In this document: positions 35,108 to 49,300 of the stretch, in pieces
How positions within the stretch are numbered: the stretch's first letter is position 1
How the letters are laid out: the number at the start of each line of letters is the position of its first letter
Origin: Parasitella parasitica
Taxonomy: Eukaryota > Mucoromycota > Mucoromycetes > Mucorales > Mucoraceae
DNA: 64,000 bases
Reading direction: 5' to 3'
Assembly: GCA_025201805.1 (NCBI GenBank)
Contig: MU619250.1
Coordinates: 21,300 to 85,299 of the forward strand
The notes under the pieces: model-generated
Told to the model about the DNA's origin: nothing
What the model saw: the letters and a program-made list of their open reading frames with translations, nothing else
Database searches by the model: none
Made by a program: the position numbers and the translations under genes

Positions 35108-37512
35108 TCAAATACCAGATCTCGGTCTTTCACTAGTGGAAGATTTTCCTTCCGGAGAAGGCTGTGGTATGTTGTTGGGCGTTACCACGTTTTTTTCATT
35201 TGGAGAGATGCTGCTCTGATCAATTTGCTGTTGTTTTCGTTGCAATTTGTCCTTCTTTTTCATGTCTTCCCAGACGCCAATATTTTCATTGATCTGATCT
35301 ACAGTAAACTGCATGCCTAAATTAATTCAGTGAGTCTGAGCCGCTCTACATCGATAACGCAGCATGGATACGTACAAGGAGTTACACTGCTGACAGATTC
35401 AAAGAGCTTCATTGCAACAAACCGCTTGAACGTGAGTTGAAAGTCCTCCAATGGAATTTTTCCTCTTTCATTGATTGGTAAAACAGACATCCCTAGTTCT
35501 TTCTCGAGGTCGCCCTGTTCAAAGAATTCTTCTGCTAGTATTTGAGCCCATCTTTTGGCAGATTCAAACGGACGAGCCTATTCAAGAATGTTATTATCCG
35601 CCGCCGTTTTCTATTCGAATGCAGTTATACTTGCACAATTACTGATATCAGCACATTTGATTAAGGCTCCACAAATCAAAATCTTTTCTTTCTCACAAGT
35701 GGCCTTGTCGGTAAAATCAATCTTGTTTCGCTGCAGTCGCTGAGCTTGATCTTGAATTTTTGTAACATATTCGTCATGCATGCTCATGTCTGTAGCTAGT
35801 ATACTGTTTACGACAATCTTACGAAACGCTACATCATTTGTGGATTAGTACCGCATTTTTCCTCACAAAAAGCATAAAAAGACCTACTAGCATATTCTGG
35901 GTTAGAGCAAAGATCTGTCAATTGACTGAAACAATGCTCTCTCAGTAAATGAAAAAAGGACATCGCATGGAAGCTCTCTAGAACAGACTTATCATTGTAC
36001 AAGATAGCTAATGGCGCTGAAGTAGTAATCTAAAAATAAAATATAAATAAAAAAAAGACAACGTCTAGTTAGTACGGAAAATCTAACCAATCTCCAACAG
36101 TCAGTCATGGTACCATAAAGTTATTATTCACACCAGGATGTCCAACATCATGGCCAATACTAGCCATAAGCAATGCGAATATATCTAAAGGGTGAAATAA
36201 ACCCTTGATTCCAGAGTGACCCTCAGGAAAAGAAACACTGGAGTCCATAGGTTCTAAAACGCCTAGTCTACACAAAAAATAGTAATTTGCTTGAAGTACG
36301 TCCACTGCGTGTCGAAAATTGTGGTAAGGATTTGTGCTGTGATAGGAATTGCAAATGTCAAAGATAAAGTGGTACAAATCACCTATGGATTTTTGATTTT
36401 AGTACGGGGTCAAGGCGTCCACGTGTTTTACGTTTTGTACGACTTACCACTGGGAACACGGAGCGCTTCAAGTTCATTAAAAGTCGAGAGAACCTGGCTC
36501 AATATCATATACACAACTTGAATAAGATCCTTGTTGTCCAAGTCCAGCGGGAGGAATTCCCAGCTGCATATCTGTACCTCGAGGTACTCTTTGCGATCAC
36601 TACTCAAGCATTTCTGTAAGCCTACCTCCTTCATGATGTCTCTATGGCGATCTTACTTTAGCATGGATGTCATTGAAGATCTTCTGACGCTTGGCTTAGG
36701 GGTATAATAGTCCGCCACAAGTTTAGATAGCCTAAACGCACAAGTTAGCAATCCCTGATCCGTAGAAGCCGCAATAAGAGAACCTACCATTGCTCTTGAC
36801 GGAACACACCCTTAAGACGTCCCTTAAACTTTGCCCAAATCTCTCCACATTGCGAGTCTGCCTCCATTGTGCACGCTCTTGATGTCTGACACCCAGTATC
36901 CATGGTTTTTTCGGCTTTATTAATGTGATATCGAGTGACATTCTATACAGCGTTTAGACGTTGTTTTGTAGCCTGGAAAACTGATAACGTACCAAGAATA
37001 AAGTTTTAATCACATCTTTGGATAACGGCTTGAGAAGAAAGTCTGCAGCTCCTTCATGTAGACATTTTACCATAAACGTTGGAGAATCTTGATAAGCGCA
37101 AACTACAAAGGAAAAAGACTGAGCAGGGCAATAGCGTTTTAATTTCTTCTTCTTTTACCTATTGGAACCACATTGCTTAAAAGACCTTGTCGCAAAAAAT
37201 GAACGATTTGGATCAACAAATCCGGACATTCATCAGCAAATTTCATGTCGCAAGATTCAGCATCAATCAATAAAAGAGTTGATGTTGTTTCGTTTTGTTG
37301 CTGCTTCTTGAGTTCGGCAATGATGTCTGATTTTCTGGAATGAACGACAACTAGCAACAGAGCCATGTGAGACATCTGTCTAAAAAAGTAACCGACGCTG
37401 CATACTTACCATTCGAGAATACAGAGTAAAGCAAATCGAGCGTTGGAGTAAAATTTTCCTTGCAGTCATAATAAACAACGACCGAGCAGTTGTTTGGATT
37501 CAAACGCTTCAT
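35108..37512 (-). CDS. cAMP phosphodiesterase with receiver-like N-terminus (RegA/PDE8-like)
   Basis: At least eleven exons on the minus strand: 37512-37410, 37350-37159, 37102-36993, 36942-36788, 36731 to about 36657, about 36600-36448, 36382-36114, 36029-35888, 35828-35635, 35577-35376, 35316-35108. The class I PDE catalytic domain is clear: SYHSTNPYHNFRHAVDVLQ, then ASIGHDVGHPGVNN (metal-binding HD), ILATDMSMHDEY, and LIKCADISNCARPFE. It hydrolyses cyclic nucleotides. The N-terminal 110 or so residues look like a degenerate response-regulator receiver: STLLLIDAESCD, then EGAADFLLKPLSKD with the conserved Lys-Pro. This layout is known from RegA and PDE8. Intron 9 is GC-AG. The exon 5/6 junction is not resolved (see findings). 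The C-terminal tail is Gln/Ser/Pro-rich. Confidence 0.85.
35578..35634 (-). other. GC-AG intron of the phosphodiesterase gene
   Basis: This 57-bp intron has donor GCAAGT and acceptor AATAG. It joins SNC to ARPFE in phase 0, restoring the family motif CADISNxARP. A GT donor one base off the frame gives no readable junction. Confidence 0.75.
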
Positions 37513-37766
37513 AATGTCACTATCTGCTGTTGATTATCTATACATTTCATCCAATATTCGTTTAATATCTTGGCATTTCTGTCTTGAAAAAACCCCTTTA
37601 ATTGTTATTTACCTATAGAAGACACACAAACACTTGAAAATATATATGTACAAATAAAAGAAAGATTGGTTTTTTTCTCAAAGGAAAAAAAAAAAAAAAA
37701 GAGAGACACACACACACACAAAGTGAGAGACAGAGAAAGGAAATAGCGGGGCGCGATAATATAATC

Positions 37767-38012
37767 TCAAAATGATTGGCTTCTCAAAACTGTCAAGACA
37801 TCCCACTTTTCTTGTCCACCATTCTGTTGGAATCGAGAGCGGAATGAAAAGCGAGACAATCCGTCCTTTGCCTTGGAAATGCGCAAACCAGATTGGGTTT
37901 CTTTCAAACTGTTTACTTTACTGGCTCCTGAATGCTTTGTGCTCCAATCTTCAATTGTTTGATTTGATAGAAGATTCAGAGGTGTTGTAGCATAGCAATC
38001 CAGTAATTGCAT
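37767..38012 (-). CDS. Possible small gene, 81 codons, unrecognised
   Basis: An intronless minus-strand frame starting MQLLDCYATTPLN and ending RSQSF. It is rich in Ser, Lys, Gln and Arg, with no membrane segment or known domain. A TATAAAG-like element lies about 65 bp before the ATG and an acceptor-like CTACAG directly before it, so it could also be a last exon. It is upstream of the phosphodiesterase gene on the same strand. The assignment rests on composition alone. Confidence 0.3.
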   Translation of the reverse strand: MQLLDCYATTPLNLLSNQTIEDWSTKHSGASKVNSLKETQSGLRISKAKDGLSRFSFRSRFQQNGGQEKWDVLTVLRSQSF

Positions 38013-38840
38013 ATGCTGTAGACAGGAGTAGATGCTGCTTTTTCAAAGCAAAGTTCAAAAAAAGAAAAAAAAAACAACTTTATAGAACAACACATACGAA
38101 GCTTTTACTCGAACAGAGCCTGCCTTCTAATTGCCACATGGAACATCAACAATTAAAAGGCATTACATCTAGAAAAACATTACCAATTCCGAAGGACACA
38201 TGACTAATCGTAATTAACTAGTTGACTACACTCACTATCATTATAATTTTGCGATATGCAACTGATATTCAGTATCTCCATCGTTATTCTTCGGTAAAAT
38301 GTCAGTTAGCACACGGCTAATGCCACTCCCTGGTTTCTAACAAAAGTCTGCTGGAAGATTGCAGCAGAATACTACAAGAAAGTATACGGTAGATATAACC
38401 ATATTTGATTACATTCTTGAGATCAAAGCAAGAGCAGCGTATATACACCTTGCATTGTTTTCTCATTGTAAATTTTAACGATTAATGTCATTGATGGATA
38501 AAAGACGAAAGACCTGCAAATTGGTAAACAATCTTTAGCTGCGGGACTTTGTGATGCAGGGTCTTACACTACTCGAACACAGTTTATTCAAATTTGCTTG
38601 ACTCAAATGTCAAAGTATGATAATCTTTGTTGTCATAATATTGAATAATCTTGCAGCATATGGGACTATGGCTGATACCAAATTTTGCAAGTAAACCAGA
38701 TCCAAGTTTCCAAGGTTCCAAACAAATTTGTGCCTCGTAAAGCCAACTGACATCAAGACCTGTGACAGGATGAGCGGGTGGCAAGAATGATAAATGTTTC
38801 AATCTCTCGTAACCGCCACCAGGATTAGATATCAAATGAT
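38013..38840. other. Region without a resolved gene
   Basis: A minus-strand frame (38584-38889) is open for about 100 codons (starting near VDDHLIAGSLLRCT and ending ESSKFE) and overlaps the plus-strand candidate beyond it. I cannot choose between the strands by eye. Confidence 0.3.
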
Positions 38841-38843
38841 TGC

Positions 38844-39223
38844 AGGACACAAGAGATGCAGTACAACGTAATAAAGACCCTGCTATCAAGTGATCATCAA
38901 CCGCAACGAGTATTCTTTATTGCAGTTGTTTTTGGATATAAACAAACACAGCTCGAAACATCAACTTTTCCCCCATACACATTAGGGGTATTGGTTGATC
39001 CAGCATTCGAGATTCGCTATGGATGTGAGCTCACTGGAAAGCAATAATTCAATATAAGCCATACATGTGATTCATCATTTCCAACCTTACTTGGATGAAT
39101 CGCAATGCAAAATGATGCAAACAATGATGATATGGAAAGATGATACACCAGCATATCAAGGCAACGTGGATTATGTGATTGGCTTCCCTCCGACTAACGA
39201 AAACCGTAAACTTTCAGGATAGA
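38844..39223 (+). CDS. Candidate 3' part of an unrecognised plus-strand gene
   Basis: Two exons can be joined in phase: about 38844-39022 (QRVFFIAVVFGYKQTQ, then GVLVDPAFEIRYG) and 39062-39223 (HHFQPYLDESQCKMMQ, then NVDYVIGFPPTNENRK), with a short 39-bp intron GTGAGC...TATAAG. The stop TAG at 39221-39223 is followed immediately by AATAAA. The 5' exons were not found. No family is recognised. The frame on the opposite strand (38584-38889) competes with the first exon. Confidence 0.3.
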
Positions 39224-39313
39224 ATAAAAAGGGTCCTCAAGGTTTTTGTTTTTTTTGTTTTTTTTTCCATTTCTCAACCGGGTAGAAAAAACACACACAC
39301 ACTTATATATATA

Positions 39314-40433
39314 ATGAGATTAATAATTCGCGAGGATTATGACGAAGTAGCAGAATTCGTCGGTTTGTAAACACACTACTTTGCTCTGCCGCTATCTTGG
39401 ATATCTGCTAATCTTAAATTATGTCTAGCTAATTACATAAAAGAACGCATTCGCCAATTTGAGCCTGGACCTGAAAGACCCTTTGTTTTGGGTTTACCTA
39501 CAGGGTCTTCGCCTATTGGAGTGTACAAGCGCCTAGTAGAGCTTTACAAGTCTGGCCAGGTTAGCTTTCAGTACGTCGTAACTTTCAATATGGATGAGTA
39601 TGTTGGATTACCGCGAGACCACTCTGAATCTTATCATTCATTTATGTGGAAGAATTTATTCATGCATGTTGATATTCGGCCGGAAAATGTCAACATTTTG
39701 GATGGTAATGCACCTGATTTGGACGAAGAGTGCAAGAAATTCGAGGCTGCGATCACTCGTGTAGGAGGCATTGAGTTGTTCTTGGGTGGCATTGGCCCTG
39801 ATGGTCATATAGCTTTCAATGAGCCTGGATCCTCTCTGACTTCTCGGACACGTGTAAAGACATTGGCGTATGAAACAATCATCGCTAATGCCAGGTTTTT
39901 TGACGGTGACATTGCAAAAGTACCAAAACTTGCATTGACAGTTGGAGTAGCGTAAGAGAAATCAATAATTATGCGGCTGGTGTTTCTGTACTGACATCCA
40001 AGTTAGTACTGTTATGGATGCTCGTGAAGTGGTTATACTTATCACAGGCGCTCATAAGGTGAGGATCCAGCAAAACGAATCCTAAAGCATGTCTTTAATA
40101 TAGTTCAAATAGGCAATCGCATTAGCTAAATGTATCGAAGAAGGCGTGAACCACATGTGGACTGTTTCCGCCATTCAAATGCATCCCAAGGGATTGATCG
40201 TGTGTGACGAAGATGCCACCTTGGAGCTTCATGTTAAGGTATGTCCTACAAGATGATGAAGAGCCAATGCTAACATGTATCTGTAAATACAGACCGTAAA
40301 GTACTTTAAATCAATTGAGCATGTTCATCATTCTTTGATAGGCTCTGAAAATTTGTCGCTTCAAGGCGGTGTCAAGCAGCTCAAAAATGTCTTGGCTGTT
40401 GCTGACACAAGACCTTCAACTCCAATGGAGTAA
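39314..40433 (+). CDS. NAG1: Glucosamine-6-phosphate deaminase
   Basis: Five exons (39314-39362, 39429-39951, 40007-40058, 40113-40238, 40293-40433) encode 296 residues. The enzyme converts glucosamine-6-phosphate to fructose-6-phosphate and ammonia, a step of amino-sugar and chitin catabolism in the cytosol. Family features seen are the start [16 protein letters not shown], the phosphate loop [14 protein letters not shown], the acid in [13 protein letters not shown], and the catalytic [17 protein letters not shown] (Asp and His). [16 protein letters not shown] near the C-terminus is also conserved. A GH18 chitinase gene lies 19 kb away, so they are not linked as a cluster. Confidence 0.96.
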
Positions 40434-40659
40434 CTATAGCCCTCAAAACACAATCTTTTATATTATAATCATTATAGCAAAAATTCTTAATAAATTGTGA
40501 ATCCAGACATCAATCGCCCAAAGAGTAATTTAGCATATCCAGCATGTCAGTTTTACCTTGTGGGCTGGAAACCTAGTCGCTGAGAATGTGACTCTTGCAA
40601 TACCTGTTATTTTACAAGCTTTTCGCCAAGGTTGCGTTTTTTTCTTTCATCACAACATA

Positions 40660-42979
40660 ATGGAAATTACATCACATAACAGATGGGAGGACGATCACTC
40701 TGGTAGCCGTCGTCCCATGCGAATGTCAGGAAGAGAAGATGGCGGTGGTGGAGGAGGAGGTGGTGGTGGTGGTAATATACCGTTCTCAAAGATGATTTTC
40801 GACGGTAAAAGAATGAGAAAGGCTATTCAACGAAGAACAGTCGATTATAATCACAGTGTTGCTAGATGGATGCAGGTTAGATTTTGTTCATTTTTAAATA
40901 AAATACAAGATATTTTCTGTGCAAAATGTTCTCTTTTCTCGTATTTTCTATTTGCTGATTTTATACATTTTCGTTTTGATTTGTAGGAGCGTGTATGGAT
41001 TCGAGACAGACGAGATTCGCGATATCTAAGGCCTGACCCTAATTTCATTGTCAATGTAAGTGATAGATCTCTCCACGTAATCGTCGGTTTGCTTATTCTC
41101 TTTTCTATTGCCGGTAGATGCTACCACCTGTTGCCTACCTTGATAACCCGATTAACGCTGTTACAACGAAATTCATCCATACCTCCACTAATAAAATTAG
41201 ATTCCCAGTAAACGTAGTGCGAGTAAGTCTGCGGCGTTCACATAAAAAATAAGCACAGCCATGTAATTCATTGCAAATTTCTAGTGGACACCTGAAGGCC
41301 GTCGATTGATTACAGGCTCTTCTAGCGGCGAGTTTACCTTGTGGAATGGCTTAACGTTCAACTTTGAGACTATTTTACAAGCGCATGATTCAGCTGTACG
41401 TGCTATGAATTGGTCTCATAATGACAACTGGATGGTAACTGGCGATCACAGCGGTATAATCAAGTATTGGCAGTCGAATATGAGTAATTTGAAAATGTTC
41501 CAAGGCCACAAAGAAGCCATTCGTGATCTTACTTTTGCTCCTTCTGATACTCGTTTTGCTACTTGCTCAGACGACTCTCTCATCAAGATATGGGACTTCA
41601 ACACAGGCGCAGAAGAAAAGACTCTAACTGGCCACGGTTGGGATGTCAAATGCGTTGACTGGCACCCTTACAAAGCGCTAATCGCTTCTGGAAGTAAAGA
41701 CAATCTTATCAAACTTTGGGATCCTAAGACTGCCAAGAACATCACCACACTGTGAGTTGATTTTATGCTATACATGTTTGTTTGATCTAATCTATTTTGT
41801 TTTCATATTTTTTTTATAGCCATGGTCATAAAAATACTGTTCTGGCATTAGAATGGAATCAAAATGGTAACTGGCTGGTAACTGCTGGTAGAGATCAGCT
41901 TGTCAAGGTGTACGACATCAGAACAATGAAAGAATTGCAGATATTCAGGGGCCATAAAAAGGAAATTTGCTGTATGTCTCAACCAATATTATGGCTATGG
42001 TTCCATGTTAATCATTCTGTTTTTAGCTGCCAAATGGCATCCTCAGCACGAAAGATTATTGGCTACTGGTGGCTCAGATGGTGCATTGATGTTCTGGATG
42101 ACAGGCCAAGACCAACCTGTAGGCGAACAAGAAACAGCGCACGAAAGCAACATTTGGTCATTAGACTGGCATCCTGTTGGACATATTCTAGTCAGTGGCT
42201 CAAATGACCATACGACTCGATTCTGGACTCGTCCTCGACCTGGAGAATTGACGTCAGACAAATTCGACTCTAGCCAACATCATGATGAAGAGCCTACACC
42301 TGTCAAACATGAGGATTATGGTAGACAGCAATTCACAGAACCTCCTCCTTTCAGACCTCACAACGTCGCTGGTGCTCACAATAAGATGGAACCACCACCT
42401 TTCAGACCTGCCAATATGCCTCGTCCTCCCTCAATCATGGATAACAACGGCCCACCACCTTTCAGACACAACAGCTTTAATAGCAGTTACAATAATGACG
42501 CCCCTCCTCCTTTCAGACCTCCTCCCCCTCCTCAGCAAGATGGAAACATGATGGGAAGTATGATGCGACAAAACCAGCCTCTTCCCTCGCAGCAAATGCA
42601 ACATATGCAGCATTCACAGCAACACCACCAACAGTTTGATGGAGGTTACAGGCCGCAACAACAAGGAAATAGAGGAAACCCTCGTCAATACGGTAGAGGA
42701 GGTATGCACCAACAGCAACAGAGACACAACAACAATGATCGTAATGTGCAGCATCATCAAGGATACAGACCTCCTCCTCCAATGATGAATAATAATAACA
42801 ATGGTGGTGGTGGTGGTAGTGGTAGTGGTGGTGGTGGTGGTAGATTTAATGATTTCCATCAACAGCAACCACCGAGAATGATGAGCAATAATATGAAAAG
42901 ACCTTATCCCCAACAGCACCAACAGCAGGATAATCTGCCTGGCTATCGTCCGCCTCCACCTTTTAGTGGCGCTGGATCT

Positions 42980-43015
<36 letters not shown>

Positions 43016-43078
43016 CAACAACAACAACAGTTCCAGCAATCAAGAGATTCCAACAAAAAGCCAAGAAGATGGAATTGA
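40660..43078 (+). CDS. PFS2: Pfs2/WDR33 mRNA 3'-end processing WD40 protein
   Basis: Six exons (40660-40875, 40987-41055, 41118-41222, 41285-41751, 41820-41971, 42027-43078) encode 686 residues. Pfs2/WDR33 is the WD40 scaffold of the cleavage and polyadenylation factor; WDR33 contacts the AAUAAA signal. The N-terminal part has a Gly run, then [19 protein letters not shown], a family signature, followed by [10 protein letters not shown]-type sequence and seven WD repeats (for example [29 protein letters not shown]). The C-terminal third is disordered: repeated PPPFRP motifs, His/Gln/Asn-rich stretches, RGG-like segments and a run of about 17 Gln (42980-43030). The stop is 47 bp from the convergent DHX35 stop. 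Confidence 0.95.
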
Positions 43079-43125
43079 TGATGAATAGAGCCTTATATTT
43101 TAATAAGTTTATTTGTACATATATA

Positions 43126-45634
<2,509 letters not shown>

Positions 45635-46300
45635 TGCTTGTTTCAAACGGAAAGAAATGCAAGCTGCCAGAAGAGTGAGACATGAATCCTTTGAATGAAT
45701 GCAATTTGAGTTTGTGACGGTGAGCTCAGGATACTGTATTGTCAGTTTTCTGTTTGTCACCAATGTAATGCAACTTTTTATAACAAGGATCAAAACAACG
45801 GGTGCATGTTGCGTTATGAAAACAACAGGATCAATTTTACCTGTTTCACATATTATACATGTTGACACCAAAACATCTGTATTAAAATCAGGAAGCTTTG
45901 TATAAATTATACATCCAGGACAAGGCGGCTGAACAATGAGATCTAGAAGTTGCTGACAAACAATCGTCTTGATATTAATGACAATAACTTTATCGAGAAT
46001 CACTTTTTTTATTATTTAATGATGTAAAGTTAGCTTACGCTTTTATTTTTTTTTTTTTTTCGTAAATGTAGTCTTAATTTAATGCATAATGCATACACAA
46101 GCAACCCAACATTTACCAGTGGGAAGAAGTACAACAATATTAGGGCTCGTATCAAAGTGTCTTATCACTTATAGGGTTAGCTCCAGTCGTATTCCTTTCC
46201 ATCGCTAATTATTCAGAAACGCAATTATCTTGTTAAAAAGGTAGTGAATAGAGACGACCGTTATCTCAAAAGTAAAGGCAAACAGTGCATATGTTATTTA
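45635..46300. other. Spacer with open frame upstream of DHX35
   Basis: A minus-strand frame in phase with the DHX35 ATG stays open for 123 codons (46003-45635). It includes CPGC and CIIC pairs, but it is not part of known DHX35. A T-run lies at 46045-46061. Confidence 0.4.
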
Positions 46301-49300
46301 TTAATTTGAATATGTTTGTTCTTGACTGAAAACATCATTTAAAAACTGGAATCGATTTCCAAATAGTTCCTTCAATTCTTGAAATGCAAATAAACGCTGA
46401 TTTAAATCTCGAACAGCTTGTTTTGCATCAATGTTACCATCACTATTACTTTCTATAATATCTTTTATGCGACACTGGAAACCTGCAAGTCTAGCCTTTT
46501 CCATCAAATTCTCGTTTCTGTGGCCTCCGATTTGAGCATTCGTGGCAGCTTGTATTAGCAAATCTACGCGTTCGTGAAGATTCATGGTGGGCGATGGTAA
46601 TGTTGCCAGTTGATGTAAGCATCTTGATGCCTTCAAATATTCGAACTTTTGCATATGGTAGCGAGCCAAGAATCTCAGCGATCGTTGTTTATCAGGAATA
46701 AAGTTTTCAAAATACGATATCAAGTAGGGTGTTTCAAATGTCAGCAGCTTAAACTCTAAACCTTGCTCCAAGAACCAGTTGTAAAGTTGATAGTGAAATA
46801 CTTTGTCGTCGCTTTTAAGTGCAGTAGCAAACACGTTGTCGATATATGCAACAATAGCTGGAATTGGAACACGATTTGCGGGCACTCCATTTTTTGATAT
46901 CAAAACGAGATCTTGCAGCGCAAAAAATATATGGCGATATGAGCTTGATCGAGCATCTAAGAAATTTGTAGCTGCTTCGCTTTTTTCGGAGGGTGATTCA
47001 TAGACTTTGAGAGCTTGATTTTCAGGATCCATTTGTTGTGCACGCGCCAGTGCCAATTCCAAAATACCAACATGGAAAGAGGATTCCTGGTAAATAATGC
47101 GGATTGGCTCCATTTTTGCATCTGTAATCGAATTTGCTGCTTCCTTCAAGTGAAACAAAGAGTGTTTGAGAGAATCTATTCTTTCATAATCGGATTCGTC
47201 ATGCATTGCTCGGCGAAGATACTCAATACCCTAATTTCAAAGGGGTTTAACTCAAGATCATAACAAAAACATATGCGACTTACCTTGAAAAAAGAAATGT
47301 CACCTGTACTGAAGAAGGTGCTACAGAATCGCCCTAAATGATTGCTAACAAAATCAAACCCACCTTGAGCGTAAAGGGATTCATATTTGGCAATCGTCGC
47401 AATAACAAGTTCTCGAATCAATTCTCGACCTTCCGATTTGGTGAGAATCGCGTTGATATCCAAATCGTAGATTTTTGTTTGAAATGTGTGATGTAGGCTA
47501 TCATCAGTTTGTTAGTTGCACATGTGGATGAGCGTAAGAAATAAGCAACCTACTGGTCAGAAATAATAGCTTGCAATGTCGAATCAAATAGGAATTCAAT
47601 GAATGATAGAGATTCGATGCATTGAACGAGCATCAAATATAAAGCATGTACTGACTTTTGCTCAGCCTTGCAGCAATAGTTAATTGTCACTGCCTGCCTC
47701 CGTATATGCATCACAAACTTACCGATTCTAATAAAGCAAGATTGCGATCAGTAGATTGGTATCGTGCGTCTGAAAATTTTACTGAATCATGAAATTTGGG
47801 GTTACTATAGATATTTGCATAAATTCAGTAGTCTGAGCAATCGACACACATTATCAAGTATTACCGATCCATAAAATCTTTTAGTCGTGAAAGATTATCC
47901 TTTGTGTTAGACACGGTGCTTTGCATTTGAGTATAGATGATATGTGCATGCGTATCATTACCACTATAAACTTCGATCAGTATACCAACAACAGCCATAT
48001 CAAGTATATTGCAACTCACTAGTTAGTAAATACTTTAAGCTTCCAAACGGGAGATACAATTCTAGCGAAATAGAGCACAAAGCCATCGTGTTTTCCACTG
48101 AAAGCGACATCTGTTTGACCAATAGCGCGGCCCAAGTGGTTACCTTGCAGTTGAGCTGGAAGAGTGGATGTTGGCAAACCACCATATGCAAAAAATGTGT
48201 CATTAGCCTTGATAACAATATCATTTTCATCACTGGAGCATCCAATAGACAAGCACATAGCACATGCCTGTATTTGACCATATCTTTCAAAAAAAGACTG
48301 AATCAAGTTTGTATCGAATTCTTCTCGTGCCTTCAAAAAGATTTTGTACAGAATATCGACAGGTCTCAATCTGCTGAAAAACAAAACCGAAAGTGTTGTG
48401 AGAACTATGAATTGTCTAGGTGGATCTGCCCATTGCTGAGAGATTTCTTTGAGATAATGTCGGCCCACAAGATGTTGATTTGTCTCTGTAACGGACATGA
48501 CCGTTTCGTCTATCTCAACTGAAATATCGACTTCAGAGTAAGCTGGCCTATTGCCCTGTTAAAAATACGTAAATGTCAATATGCACGTCTGTCAACTACA
48601 CATATTGCACCCTTACCATTGCCATTACTCCAATAGCTGATGTGGGAGGTTGTGCAGCAGTGGCCGATGTCACAGAATCGATTCGAATTGTAGCCGACGT
48701 ATCTGTTTTAGGCCAAACAGAGATATATATTCCACAGTCGTAATAAGTTTGAGCGGTTATTGGTGGTAACTGGCCTGCAGATCTAGCTAAAACGGGTGGA
48801 GGCAGACGGATGTGTCCTAATTCTAATGTGTTTGGTTCAGTGGGCAACTGACTGCCATATCCTGTACCACGAAAGGAGTCTCTGTAATGTGAAAAATATA
48901 GACGGTATCCAGTAGTTGTTACAGCCATTAAATGAATGCGTTTTGATTCAGCTCTAGAAATGACGTGAAGGGATTCGAGGTCAAAATCAGAAGAGTTACA
49001 AATTCGATTTTGCTGGCGGCATTGGGAAAGTGCATTATCTCGTATGTTTGAAAGCGTGAAAATCGGTTTGTAATTGTTGGTGCGATCTCCGAGATAAACC
49101 ACTTCTATAGCATCAGTTCTCCTGTACAATATATACAAGACTTTTCGCTCATTGTCGATCACAAATGACCGTGCTATTTAAACCAGTGTCAGATACGCAA
49201 ATGTCGGGTAAAACCAGTAATCTCACCTTGGGGCTGGGCTGGTACAAAATAACGAACTGGAGACGGTAGCAGGCACATGAACGTTGACTCAGTCCTATTA

